A stretch of DNA of 64,000 nucleotides from Coccinella septempunctata (Eukaryota > Arthropoda > Insecta > Coleoptera > Coccinellidae), in contig NC_058191.1 of NCBI RefSeq assembly GCF_907165205.1, forward strand, positions 10,294,501 through 10,358,500, given 5' to 3'. The notes beneath the pieces are model-generated. The model saw nothing but the letters and a program-made list of their open reading frames with translations, did not search any database and was not told the origin of the DNA. This document shows positions 29,694 through 42,700 of the stretch, piece after piece. The number at the start of each line of letters is the position of its first letter. The stretch's first letter is position 1. Position numbers and translations under genes: made by a program.

Positions 29694-32442
29694 TTTCCAA
29701 TGGAGGAGTTTCCTACATGTTTGCCAACCTAGAAAAAGGTCTACCAACGGGGAATGATTGCTTTCTAACGAAACCTACTTCATTCTTTCCGCAATGATCA
29801 AATATATTTATGAAATTCTACCGAGCTTTTAAGAGTTTACTGTTAAAGAGAAAAAAGATTTTCATAACCTCGATCGCTGATTGGTTGAAATTTATGTTGG
29901 TATCAATTGACCGGTAATCAAGGAGTCATGGGATCGAGTCCTGTCCGAAGGTGTAACTTTTTCAGAATTCAATAATTTTTCTGCATGCCGTAAATTTTCT
30001 TCAATGGGCAAGTTTCCTAAAACTCCAAAATCGAATTTAAAATTATTTATGGAAACCCTTTTCCATTAGTTATCCAACACGTAAAAGATTCGCTTCAAAA
30101 TTAAGATATTTCAGAAATATACCCTTCGAAACTTCGAGTATGTAAAGGCTTGTGACGTAGAATGCCTTCACTAAAGTCTAGTAATTTTTGTTAATTAGAC
30201 AACAGTGGAACTGATCAAGATGTAGAATTCTATATCCACACATTTCAAAAAATTGTTTCTGTAATCTGTGTCTATATCATAGACATAGTCTATGACATTT
30301 TGTGTCATTGTTTGATATTTTTATTCACTGTTTGTGTTCCTTGTCAAATGTGATCACCAAACTTGATATTTATTAAGTCTATGATGATCATAAAACTTTC
30401 ATGACCTTTATTGATTCGACGGGCGTTGCCGGATTGTGAAAATGACGTAGAATGTTCATAAGAAAGCACTTCTGAAATCAGAATTTTCGTAAGTGAATAC
30501 AGATAGAACGCAATATGTTAAAATTCTAAAAAAATATATTTCGATATATTTGAGTTATAAGGATTTCAATGACATATATTTTGAAATTTAGGAAAATACC
30601 CCATTAATAATTACAGCATGTGTATGAGATACAGTTTAAGTACTACCTAGTTTAAGATACCTAGTGTAAGAAATATATACCCATCGCAGACGATGGGTTG
30701 CCTTTAGCTAAATTTAACGTTTAACAATGTTAACATTTGATTTGTAATCAAATGTAATTGATGAAAATCTAGCATAAGTCGACATATTAATATCTACACA
30801 GGGGCGTGTATAGGGGTGTGGCCCAGGGTACCCGGCGCAAAATTATCCTTCGAATCTCAATCCCAATTGAAAAAATTTATCTAACCTAACAATTTCGATG
30901 GAGTAAGCGTCTAATAATCTAATTTCAAACTTCAATAAAATCATTGAAAAATATTCATTTCGAGTTTTATGTGGAATAGTGGCAATGAAAAGGATTCGAT
31001 TTAATATCATCGAGTGAAGAGACAGACAAGTGCTCAGAGATATCTTCCATATGCACACTACAAGAAACTGCAGTGATTTTGAACATACTACTACAAAATA
31101 CGAGTACTGAAAATCGTGGAAGATTCGTATTAGCTCTCATTTTTCATTGAAAATAATTTCGCAATCATCAACTAATGCGAATCATTCTCTGATTTTCCTT
31201 TGGAATTTTTTCAGATGCTTGTCTGGATTACTAGGAGAAAATTTGAAATGTGCACTACAGAATCCTCTCTCCAATTTATTTATTTTTTTCAAATTAATAC
31301 CTGTACCGTAAAAACAGATGGAGCTAAAAGCTTGTTTTTCGATTGGGCCATCTATTCTCTGTTCATTTAATCTATGATACTGAACCATTCATTGTCCAGC
31401 CATATGTTTATGTTTTGTTTCGTTTTTGTGATCCCGTACTTGAAATTCAAAGAAATTTTATCGAACTTCTAGGGGTTGTATCTCAGCCATCTCGGATATT
31501 TTATATAGACAATTTTTGGTTATACAACTCATAATGACGGGTTCTACCCTCTGTCAAAAAAAAAGCCCCACATTTGAAACACCCTGTATAATCTAGACAA
31601 GCATGGATGTGACACGCTTTTGACCAGGCAACCTATTAGGTACTGTATGAAAGGGAATGAAGTAACCATTCCTTAAAAAAATCAAATGAATAAATAACGG
31701 CTGTCTTCCTGATCGTACCTGGCAACTTCATATTTTATGCGTACTAAAGGAAAAGTAGGCAACACATGTCTTTCCAATTCCTCGTGTAATATTCTGCCGA
31801 GTAATGCTCGATTTTCATCAATAACAAATCAGGGAAGGAGTTCATAAAAAGTTGATGAAATTCGATATTATTTAATACTATTGGTCCCTGATTTAGCTAG
31901 GCAAACCATTCGCGATTCATCAATGTCATATATCGTCTAAATTAAAAAATGTGTCATCACCAAATAACATATGAGGCTATATATTTCTAATAACGTATCT
32001 CGTACTATATGTTTGAGGTTTTGTTGAAAATTTTTAAATGAAAAGGTGGTACACATATTGAACTCACTTTCAAACTTTTTCGATACGAGGTATACTTTTA
32101 GTTCAAAAATCGTAAAAATCATTTTTCACCCCTAAGATCGCCACCTACCCCTGTTCCGGAACTTTTACTGAGTTGTCTTTATTAATATCGATGAACTTTC
32201 AGTTTCTAAATATTAAATTATCCGACCAACCACATACTGCTAATAAGAATCTTTCTTCATTTCGTGTTTGGCCTTGGACTAAAGGCACTTTTAGAACATT
32301 TTTTGTTTATCAGTTTTTCAAATAATTTTAATTTCACAGAAATATGAGAGATACTCTGTCATCGTGAATAAACCCAATAAAATTCATTTAAATCGTTTCG
32401 ACATCTGCCAAATTCGGAAAACATCATTTCAAATGTAAAATA
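29694..32442. other. Intergenic, decayed repeats
   Basis: No gene recognised. It holds a tRNA B-box-like word (29931-29941), the hairpin TCATAGACATAGTCTATGA near 30269, the second dispersed repeat copy and a hAT-like word, GGGGCGTGTATAGGGG, near 30801. Confidence 0.4.
31271..31343. repeat. Dispersed repeat, copy 2
   Basis: Partner of 29490-29559 in direct orientation, about 85-90% alike by eye. Confidence 0.65.
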
Positions 32443-32833
32443 ATGAGGAAATTCAAAAATTTCTCGTTGCTCAGAAAAACATCCAAATTATACAGTGAAA
32501 ACGATAATTTAAAGATAATTCCAAAACTACAGAAGAACACCAAGGGGACATTCAAGTTTCTGTCTGGTGATCTCGGTCATTTCGAAATCGTCCATACCAA
32601 AGACATCAATACAGAAAGCCAGATAATGAGGAATGAATCAGATTATGGAAATCAGAAAATCATGGCACGCAGAAAAGAATTACAGGAGAATCCAATGAAA
32701 AAATTGATCATTTTGTACAGACCGTTGGTTGATTTGGATATTTTTAATTTTCAGAAAAATTTTAACTTCAATTATAATAGTTTGTGTACGGAGTGGAACA
32801 GATTTGTGATGAAAAACGGGGAAAATAATAATT
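32443..32833 (+). CDS. Giant lysine-rich protein, proposed exon 1
   Basis: An open frame from the ATG at 32443 to a strong donor GTGAGT (32834-32839) gives 130 codons plus one base (phase 1). The next proposed exon, 36728-36981, needs exactly this phase. The protein starts MRKFKNFSLLRKTSKLYSEN and contains LIILYRPLVDLDIFNFQKNF; I recognise no domain. An upstream in-frame stop (32389-32391) with no other ATG supports 32443 as the start, though a 5' non-coding exon is possible. Without the splice the frame would run to 33024. The link to the giant exon is inferred from phase and orientation only. Confidence 0.55.
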
Positions 32834-33239
32834 GTGAGTACTTGGTTCGCTTGAATTTAAATTATAGCAGCAGGAACTTTTTTCTTCTCAATGACAATTT
32901 CTATGCCATTATACAGATTAGAAGTAATAATACTTTGGTCTCGAAGAGAATCTGTCGTCACTGTGAACGTAACCTTTTTTTTGCCACTTTGATACTGGTA
33001 TCTCAGGAAAATATGCTTCTTTAGCCTAGCAGGTACTGAAAGATTTCTCTTAGACACTGACGCAAAGTTTCATTCACCAAGGGGTCAGACGGTATTAACA
33101 AATATTTTCAAGGTCTTTTGCATTGGAATGAATGCAGAATTTTCGTCTCAAATATTGCATCCCCATAGATCAATTTCCTCTATGTCCATTTGGTTCGAGA
33201 ATGTTTTTGTATACGATTATTCAAGATAGCACTACTTTA

Positions 33240-33960
33240 GTGTAGCCCAATTACAGTATAAGGTCTTCGACCACGTGAGGCTTGCTGCTCCCCTCCAGAT
33301 CTCTCCATCTTAAAGATAAAGATTCCCTCTCTACTATGCTAGTAGATCTCGAATTTCATTTCTGGACGAAGTTTATAGGTTGCTTTTGATAGATAGTGGT
33401 CTGATTTTAACAGAATGAAAACTTGTGTGCCCCTGGCCCAGAGTACTCACTCCAACACTTTTTCTGATTCACATCAATGCCCTCTGTAGGCAAAGAAAAA
33501 CCTTATCCACTATTTTGCAGACAGCGGAACACTTCATTTCAGCATTTTCTTCGGAAAAACGACCTGAACATGAAGGTACAAGATATGGCTTAGCAGCATC
33601 ACAACCGATGTGGTGTTTGTCAACAAAATTCTTACAAATTCGCTGTCAGTATTAATGCGAATTAGAAGATTCTGAAGCATGTAGCCTTCTTGAGACTTGT
33701 TGGAATCTGTCTTTCGTGGGACCTCATCTGGATAGCCACGTGGTGAACTTAACAAAAAGCTGGGATCTTTGCTCAAAGCTCGCAAATATTTTTACTCCTC
33801 CAACTTTGAAATACTACCGGGATTGGTATACCTATTGCTCTTACATTTGGGGTGCTAATAAAGCACCAACATTGCTCATACCTACTGGTTCACTCACTGA
33901 CTCACTCTAGAATAGGGCTATTTGTCTGATAGGTACCTAATACCAATATTACCAACCGTT
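33240..33960 (+). mobile_element. Jockey-type LINE relic
   Basis: Decayed RT pieces: VLTPTLFLIHINALC (palm), LDSHVVNLTKSWDLCSKLAN, YYRDWYTYCSYIWG and NRAICLIGT. The order fits the end of a Jockey-clade RT. It lies in the first intron of the giant gene. Confidence 0.7.
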
Positions 33961-34770
33961 TGGTTTCTCCATCACATAATAAAATATAATAATAAATATT
34001 GTCCTACAGATACTTTCATCTTTCATGGCCAATGAAAAAACTGTGCGAACATTAAACTAATTTTTAACAATTTTTGTGAATAATTAGGGCCAATTTTATC
34101 ACTGAGTTTTTCAACTTATTTTCATTTTTTTTACTATCAGGGGTTAGAATGTATCGAAGTGAACTATTTCATAACGAATCGGCCGAGTTACAAGAAATAC
34201 GAATATACGGTTTAGCAAAAAAAGCCAAAGCTGCCATTATATACCTAATTTCCCAGGCAAAAAACGAATTGGACAATATTTTAAATTAATTTAATTTAAT
34301 CATCTCGAGATTTATTTTTCCTGTGGCTTTCGATAATTCAAATTCGTTCTAGGATCTTTTTCATTAAATGTTCGTCATCTTCAATAATTTCTGGAGGAAC
34401 GGTCTTTTCTGACGAGTTCCAGCTTCTGGTATAAAGGGGCTGTATGTGTGTGTCTCTGACTTGTACATATATTTCAACTCTTGAGGCCGAAAGAAACACT
34501 TTTTTCTCTATACTTTTTACCAATTCGCCCCATATATAAAAATATATAGCCATTTTGAGTTTTCATATTCATTGCTGTAACCCGTTACCGGGAATAAATC
34601 TACAAAAAGACATACAAAAAGAACAGACTTATAATTTCTTAGGGCTAATTGCGACTGTGTGCCCTCCTGTGACTGAAGAGACCCAACCGTGATCTACAGA
34701 TCCTTCCACACTCCGGGCATGGATAGTCACCAACCAGATCTGGCCGCCGCTGTATTCTTCTCGAGTCTCC

Positions 34771-34913
34771 ATGGTTGCGTTCACAAACTTACTCAGAGCA
34801 AGCTCTGATTACCCGAAGCGTTCACAAACGTACTTTAAGTTCCTCAGAGTATGCTCTCTGAGCATGACCATACTCATACTCTACTCTCGGAGTAAGTTTA
34901 TGAACACACCCCA
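34771..34913. mobile_element. MITE, about 143 bp
   Basis: Terminal inverted repeats GCGTTCACAAACTTACTC and, mirrored, GTGTTCATAAACTTACTC. Internal CTCAGAG words are also mirrored. Non-coding. Confidence 0.7.
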
Positions 34914-34955
34914 TTATAGCTGTGCACCATAGACCTCCACTTTGACCTATCTAAC

Positions 34956-35660
34956 GCTAGTTGTTATGATTGGCAATAACTGATTTCAGGGATTGATGTA
35001 GTGTATCCTTAAACCGCTTATACTGCCCTCCTGGTTTCCGGGCTCCCTCTGTCAATTCGCCATACAGATCTATTTTGGGGAGTCTTGTGTCTTGCGTCCT
35101 CAGAATGTGGCCGGTCCATCTGAGTCGGGCCCTCGTTACTTGAGTCTCAATTGTTGTACAGCTCGCGCGTTGCAAGACTTCTTTCTACATTCGAAACTTT
35201 GTGGAACCATCTGATGTGCATTATATGTCTTAGATGACGTTGTTGCGTTTGTTCAAGCTGTTTAATATGTCGCCTGTAGGGCGTCCAGCTTTCGCTTCCG
35301 TAAAGAGCAGCTTTCTTGGTCTTCAGATTGAGGTCGTGATTTTGAAACACTCTGACCTTTAGCTTCCAGAATGCCCGTGATGCCGAATTGATACGGACGA
35401 TACGGTTTTGTATTTCCGTGTCTAGGTTAGCCCTAGTATTCATGAAGCTTGAAGCTTCCCAAGTATTTGAACTGCTCGACCTGTTCTAGAGTTTCATTCT
35501 CCAGGCTGATATGTGTTTGAAGGCTTTCTGGCGGACTTACCAGGATTTTGGTTTTGTCGATATTGAGCCTAAAGCTTCGTATACTAGGTATCCAGCATTA
35601 TCTGTAGATTCTCTTGGCTGCTGGCGATAAGTGCGCAGTTGTCTGCTAATTGAAGTTCCG
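34956..35660 (-). mobile_element. RTE-type LINE 3' fragment
   Basis: Minus strand: NRINSASRAFWKLKVRVFQN, the segment GSESWTPYRRHIKQLEQTQQ, then TRARLRWTGHILRTQDTRLP and YGELTEGARKPGGQYKRFKD. It extends further 3' than the other copies. Small deletions and frameshifts. Confidence 0.85.
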
Positions 35661-36030
35661 TGATAATTTTTGTTTTCATAATAATCTTTGCCACCGATGG
35701 AAACCTGACGCTATGAAGTTTTTCAAGCATTGAATTTTTATTCAAGGCTCGAATTTAACCTTCGAAATATATACCTACCCGTATTAGAAAATGAAAAATA
35801 AGTATAATAGAAAACCAAGCCTAAATTCACTCTATCTTATCCATTTGGTTTTCTTGATTTCTATTTTATTTTCGAGAAAAATATCGAATTCAGCTTGCAA
35901 CCACCCATATAGTTTTGATATTCATCTCCAACTCCAATACATAATCATTTATCATCTGTATTTCATTTTGTACAAGAGTTCCCAATTTACTCAACGTTGC
36001 AAATATCTAATTCTGTGGATCTTTCAAATA

Positions 36031-36360
36031 GTTTCAAGAGTTGGGCTGTTCGAATTTTTGGTATTTTTATGGTACGTAATGATCATAATGGGAAAACTGA
36101 AAAACTTGGGTGATATCTTTTGTGTTCGAAAAAGATTCATCAAATAAATGAAAAACTATATCCCGAAACTCATTTCATTCGATAAAACCATTTGTGAGAT
36201 AGAGCTGAAATTTTTTTTTAATGTTTTTCAACAGTCTGTATCTTTTAAAACGAGCCGATTCGGAAAAAATGGCGAAGGAAAAAAGTTTTTCTTTTGTCCT
36301 CAAGAATCTACTATTATTAAATATATTTGTATTTACGAGTCAAAGAGTCACCCTGTATTT
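36031..36360 (+). mobile_element. Partial copy of the GAGTCTTTGACT MITE
   Basis: It shares CGAGCCGATTCGGAAAAAATGG, TTTTGTCCTCAAGAATCTAC and the end ACGAGTCAAAGAGTCACCCTGTAT with the elements at 52404-53940 and 58421-59076; the left half is missing. Confidence 0.75.
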
Positions 36361-36727
36361 TTTTCTTCAGATTATGATTTGGAATGCTTGGAGTGAGTAT
36401 TTTTCCAGAAATAATATGAGGTGTATGAAATTTGTAGCCTTTCCTTACTTGTTCAGGACCTTCTTTATTTGTTGTTGAAGTTGAATATTCGAAAGAACTT
36501 ATTACAACTTTAGAGTTGTAAAAAATTCTTTAAATTCTTTAATATTCTTTAAATTCTTCAAATATTTATAGATTTATTCATGTTTGACGTTTTCTCATGC
36601 AGGTAAGAAAGATCAAAAACCACATAACCAAGTGAAAAAATTTCTGTATTTGAAAACGTTGAGTAAAAAGCAAATAACAATTTCTCACCTCACATATATC
36701 TTTTGACTCAAATGAACTTCATTCCAG

Positions 36728-36981
36728 GTACTGCAGTAGTCCCTTGGTTGTACAATTCTAGAGCTCTAATTCCATATAACATTCAGCCATCCAACCTCAT
36801 TTTCAAGCAGACTTCTCTGAACAACACAGCTCCTGAGCTTCCAAATACCTTCAAAATAGAAACATCGGAATATCATATGCAAGATCCAACACAAGATTCG
36901 AATGAAAATTATGACTATTGGAATTCATCGAAATTTGCCATGAGCTTGATCGAAATTCTCGAGGAAACGAAAGATGCCAAG
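36728..36981 (+). CDS. Giant lysine-rich protein, proposed exon 2
   Basis: Acceptor TTCATTCCAG (to 36727) and donor GTAATT (36982). The exon completes the split codon left by exon 1 and ends in phase 0, as required by exon 3. It encodes about 85 residues, including VVPWLYNSRALIPYNIQPSN and FAMSLIEILEETKDAK. No recognised domain. The following intron carries a Tc1 transposon. Confidence 0.6.
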
Positions 36982-37143
36982 GTAATTCCTATTATCACAC
37001 TTTCTTATGACGAGTTTAGGCAGAGTAGATAACTTAAGAAAAAGACTCATGAGCAGATGGCTAACACGTGTATGCCATTTGCAAATTAGATTGGTCCCTT
37101 TCTTAGGTATTAGCGTTGATTGAAGTATACATGGTTAGAACTA

Positions 37144-38654
37144 CACTGCGCAAAAAAATTAACGCACATTCTGAAAATCTCAATTTTAATGAAAGTTAAC
37201 TATACATTGACTTTATAACTTATTTTTTATGTTCTCTCGGGAAGGTTTTGAACGAAACAAGACACATTAAATGGAAGAAAAATTCAGGATTTCACCGAAT
37301 CTTATGTGAAAGAAGAGAAATGAACAATTTTGATAAGTGATTTAATACTTGGTATTTCCACCCCTTGCGTTAATTACAGCTCGGCAACGACGGTTCATAC
37401 TCAAAATGAGTGATCTTAAAATGTTCTGGTCTAATCCTTCCCAGATTTCTCCGAGTTGGATTCCTAAGTCATTAAGAGTAGCTGGATGATTTTCTGAACT
37501 TCTCAGCCTTCTATTGAGGTTGTCCCAAACCTGCTCAATCGGATTGAGATCTGGACTTCTTGCTGGCCATTCCATTCGAGAGACTTCAAGCTCTTCAAGG
37601 TACTCTTGAACGACGCGCGCACGATGGGGTCTGGCATTGTCGTTCATAAAAATGAAATTTACACCAATGTATGGGGCAAATGGCACTACATGCTCTTCAA
37701 GAATGTTTCTTATATACTTATCAGCATTCATAGCTCCATTATCAACGACCACTAGGTCTGTGCGAGCAGTCAAAGATATTCCACCCCATACCATAATCGA
37801 TCATTCCCGGAAACCAGTAGTATTCAGGAAATTGCACTGAGCATATCTTTCATGTGGACGTCTGTATACAAGGGAACGTCGATCACAATGGTAGAGGCAG
37901 AATCTAGACTCATCTGTGAAGAGAACTCTTTCCCAATCGGCCTCTTCCTAATGGATATGCTCTCTCGCAAAATCCAAACGCGCCCTTCGATGGGCTGGGG
38001 TAAGAGCTGGGCCTCTTTCCGCGACACGAGGCCTTAAATCATATTCTCTGAGGCGATTTCTTATTGTCTGAGTGCTAATTTGCACCTCATGAGTTTGCTC
38101 AAGCTGAATTTGAAGGAGGCGAGCGGTTGCAAACCGTTGTCTCAACAAAGAAACTCTCAAGTAACGTTCTTGAATGGCAGTTGTTACCCGTGGTCTACCC
38201 TGTCCTGGTCTTCGGACATTCATACCTGTCTCCCTGAATCGCTGCAACATTCTGGACACACTTGTATGGGAAACTCCAAACCTTTCTGCAATTCTTGTGT
38301 ATATCCACCCTTCTTCTCGCAAAACTACCGCTTGGGCACATTCCTCTTGGGTCAAATTGCGTGTTTCGCGTTGCATAGCGATCGAGTGTAGAAAATCAAA
38401 CGAAAGAAAAACTATTGATCACTAGAATTGATCGGGAACAACTGATTTTAGAATGGAGCCAATACATTCAAAATCTGATAATATCATCTTTTTTTATTCC
38501 TGCTGGGAAAAAATATCTTGTATTGAAGAAAACCGTTGAAAGTGGATAACATATGCATGCATAATTCTCATAAAAATAATCATCATTGTGAACACCTTCA
38601 GTTGTACAATAAATTTGAGATTTCCATAATGTGCGTTAATTTTTTTGCGCAGTG
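37144..38654 (-). mobile_element. Tc1-type transposon (1,511 bp) with intact ends
   Basis: The ends CACTGCGCAAAAAAATTAAC are inverted at both termini, with TA target dinucleotides at 37142-37143 and 38655-38656. It carries one transposase gene on the minus strand. The intact ends and few lesions suggest a fairly recent insertion into the second intron of the giant gene. Confidence 0.93.
37342..38376 (-). pseudogene. Tc1 transposase with two in-frame stop codons
   Basis: A single reading frame runs from the ATG at 38376 to 37342. The N-terminal paired-like helix-turn-helix region is seen as IAERFGVSHTSVSRMLQRFR and RPGQGRPRVTT, followed by a second HTH. The catalytic core has FTDESRF (first D), FMNDNARPHRA (second D) and SPDLNPIEQVWDNL (E), so it is a DDE Tc1 type. 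Two nonsense codons interrupt it: TAG at 37950-37948 and TGA just before SIMVWGGIS near 37803. No frameshift. The copy is therefore non-autonomous although its ends could still be recognised by an active transposase elsewhere. Confidence 0.9.
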
Positions 38655-38656
38655 TA

Positions 38657-39764
38657 TTTAGGGGGGACTACAGGGATATCGAAAACCGTTAGAAAACAGG
38701 ATGGTTTGAATTACAAAAAAGTTGCGTCATTTAAGGATGAGTGTGTTGGTGTAAACAGTTCCAAAATATCTCTGATGGCTCCTGAAATAGGTATCTCGAA
38801 TAAACTGAAAATCCATATTATCTTTTTTTCGTTTCAATTCTTTTGTTTTTGGAAGTAACTACAGGAAATTCGATTTGTAGTCATAATCCTATATAGCGAT
38901 TATAGTGGTGTACTACTTTTTTGTAATTTCAGCCACCTTGTATTTTTGACGGTTTTTGATATTCCTATAGTCCGCCTTTAAATAGTTCTAACCCTGTATA
39001 GGTAATTCTCATGTGAATATTATATCCAATAGGAGATACAATTAATAATTAGTGGAATTCGTCATCAGACTGAAGAGAAAATTGTTTCGGTTGAAAACAA
39101 CACAGAATCCCTGCAGCAAAAGCAGGCCGGCAAATATTTGACAAAATGTAGAAGAAAACAATCCGAAATGATAGAAATAGCTCTAAAAATCCTACTACCT
39201 AATTAGATTTGATATTTAGATGACTATAGTGATCAGAGATCATAGCATTTATGTTAAATGATACAGGGTATTTGCAAATGGTAGGTACGGCAAAAATGCA
39301 AGAAGCGATTGAATTGAAATTTCTTCAAGTACCATAGAGAGTTGTCAGACATCACCTACCGTCCTACTGCATTTGCTCAGCATCTTCAGTAAACACTCTG
39401 TATACAGATCGACTGAAATAACTCCGAGGAAAGAGCCTGGATCAAAAATTGTTTCAAATGAAGGTTTCTTAGATTTCAGGGAAACAACGAATGCGGACTT
39501 TCAATCTGACCTTGGAGTTGGATTTCAAGGTCATTTCAAGGTCAAGTAAATTTTTTTAATAGGTCAGATCATAAATTAGTTCAAATGAAAGTTTTTTAAT
39601 CTTCTGGGGGACATCGAATGCAGATATTTAATTATTTTTCAGTTTTTTTGAAACACCCTGTCCAATCATTATGATTGCAATTCCTAAAAATTTCTTTCGC
39701 AATTCAAATCATAATCTTAGAGTCTAACAACACAGGGTACTAATAAAGCCTTTCTCCTTTACAG
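38657..39764. other. Second intron of the giant gene, right part
   Basis: Non-coding, with typical insect repeat words (CACCTTGTATTTTTGACGG, ATACAGGGTATTTGC). It ends in a clear pyrimidine tract and acceptor, TCTCCTTTACAG. Confidence 0.5.
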
Positions 39765-42700
39765 GGAGTTCGATCGAAGAACGATATATTCTTTGACATA
39801 TCAAGAAACTGTAAGAGTTGTCCAGCTGTTATGGAAGTGAAAAAGTTCTCGTCAAAATTCATCCCAAAAAGGAAAGAATCGAAGGTTTTGCTGTTGAGCT
39901 GTCACAATTTCGAAAAATTCGAAAGGACTTTCACGAGGCTCTTGGCAAAGGACAAGATACGTTCTCTCAAGCCTCTATTTAAAAATTTCGAAAATCAAGA
40001 TCAAGTGATGACGAAACTAGAGAGAGCTTTCGTCAATCACAAAATGCGAAAGAAAAACAAGGATGTGATTAAAAGGAACGTCATAATGTTGCAGTCCAAC
40101 CTAATAGAAAATATGAAAGAACAATTAGATTTTAACGAGGATTCCAGAAAGAATGATGACACTCAAAACCAAGCAATTGAAATGATTAATTTGAATATTT
40201 CGAAGGAAAACGTGAAAAAAGAAGAAAAACCCAGCAACATAATGATAGTCAACGATGAAATCTTCAAGGGACTAGCAGAAGAAAGAATGAACTGTGACAA
40301 CTGCAATATTTCCGAAATTAGAAAACAAAACATAATATATCTAAATAACTCAATCTTCAAGGAACTGAACAAGGATGAGGTGAACAAAATCTTGAGTAGG
40401 CCATACACAAGTTACAAGAACGAAGATCCAGAAATTTTTGTAAGAATACCTACGAGGCATGTCCCGAAAAAGTTGAAATCCTTACGACCGAATAAAGAAT
40501 GCGATGAATATGACGAAATACCATTGGAGAACTTGATAGCAGTTGTTGCTGAAAAGAAGGGATCGGAATATGTTCAAAGGTCCAAAATGTGTTGGCAGGT
40601 ATTCAAAGAATTCGAGGAAACCATGCAAAAAGCAAAAATTCTTAATTTTCCATCTCAAGATTCACCAAGACATGATAACAAACAGAAAAAAACCAGAAAA
40701 TTTGAAAAACATGAATGTAATAATTCTGCACCCCCTCTGAAACCTCGCACTCAAAAAAGATCAACGCGAGGAAAAGAAGAAAATGAAGAAGGCGGATCTA
40801 AACCAAAATATACAGAAAAAGATTCTCACATAAAGGCCACTCCAAATAAGAGCAGAGCAAGATCTGATAATATTTTGAAACCTAAAATAAACGATAAGCC
40901 TACACCTGCAAAATTCATTGAGATCACGAGAGAACCTACACTTTCAAAAGTAAAAACGAAAAAAACCAAATCGAATAACAAAAGTAAGACTGATATAAGA
41001 TCATCAACATTTGAAAAAGTGGGAATCCGAAATGTCAATATGAACATATCGACAATGGACAGATCAATTGAAAGAGTCGGTAGTGGAGCACCCTCCACTA
41101 ATAATAAGAAATCCAGAAGCTTAGAAAAGAACAAAATGAAAGATGATTTAATAAAACCTCAAACAACTGCAACAACGAAGCCCAAAATGGAAAAATTAAC
41201 GAATTTATCTGTGAAAAAAGCGAAACCGGAACCGAAACACTTGATGAAAAAGAAGAGTGGAAGGTTGAAGAGCATTTGGAAGAAAAATTGTACGCCCAAA
41301 AAAGAAATGGAAGAATTTATAAATCTCAAGAAGAATCGCAATTTATCTCTCAAACAACAACATTTGTTGCTCAAGGAAGATGAGAGTCCAGTGATAGAAG
41401 TTTTACATAAGAACACAATGAAATCTCCGTTATCTAGTTCACAGTCCGAATTTATCGGAGATCTTATCGAAACCCCTAAAAAGAAAAAAGTGAGAAGAGC
41501 TTCAAATTCACTGGATAAGTTCTCGAGAAAAATAATGGGGTCCAAGGATCTTGCAGATGAAACTGAAACCCAACTGATAATTGAAGAACTTTTAGCATCT
41601 TCTTTTCCCCCCGGACAACAAAAAACTCATCAACATACAGCCGAAAAGCCAAAGTCGAAAATACCTATACTTGGTACTCCAACAACCATAAAGAAGCAAA
41701 TCGAAAAAGTTGTTGCTACGGCTTTAGCAACGAGGAAAATCAGAGAAAAATTCGACGAAAATGAATCCTTAGGTAAGATGACTCACAAGAAAGAAAAGTT
41801 CAAAAATAAAAACAGACCAGAAGAAGACAAAATCAAATCAGGCGAATCAGAGGAAGATGTCAACCTCGGAAGAATTGAAAAAAAATTTAATTCCGAGCAG
41901 TCAGATACCCATCCTTATACCGAATCGAAGAAAGAAAAATCGATATACACAGATTCGAAAAAAGAAATGAAGGAGATAGAAAAAGATAATAGACTTCAAA
42001 TAGATGAAATTTTGGCTATGACTTCAACTTCAATACACGAAAAAATAAACCAACAGTTCAAGCATAATCCGGAGATGAAAAAAGAAAAACAAAGCGAGCA
42101 AGTCCAAGAAGATATAAGTGAAGAACTAGAGAAAAAATCATCTAAAACTGAAAATCATACGAAGAACAACGAAACCGATAGGTTTGATAATGGCAAAAGA
42201 GAAAACGACAATCCTGAGTCCCAACCGAAAACGCTTACTAAATGTGTTGGAATACAACAAGAATTTTCAATTTCCTCCAGTTCGACCACTACAAAAACTA
42301 AGGAAATTGAGGAAAAGGGAAATCAAACTATCGGAACAGAAGGTGAAACTGGAAAAAACGAAAAATCGAATAGTACAAATGCCGCACTGGAACTTAGAGA
42401 AGCTGGCGTAGATTCAGTAAAAGGAACAGGATTGAATATAGGGAGTGAACAAAAATTCGAACTCGGATTTGAAAAGGAAGGTGCTTCCAAAAAAGAAGTT
42501 CCAGAAATAAAAAATCAAAGTACGGAAATCGAAACTTTTACTGAAAATTTGAGCCTGACACCGGAAACTTGTTCTGGAAAAGATGATAAGCAAAGGGGAA
42601 AAAATACTATAGATGACAATTCGCACGGTGCATTACATAAAAAGGATCAAGTGAACCTAGAGGAGGATTCAAATTCTAAAAAAGTGAACATAACTAAAGC

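Noticed and set aside
29881..29950. tRNA-like stretch with a B-box-like GGATCGAGTCC
   Set aside because: The T-arm and a partial anticodon stem can be drawn, but the acceptor stem does not pair and no D-arm is convincing; at most a tRNA-derived SINE relic.
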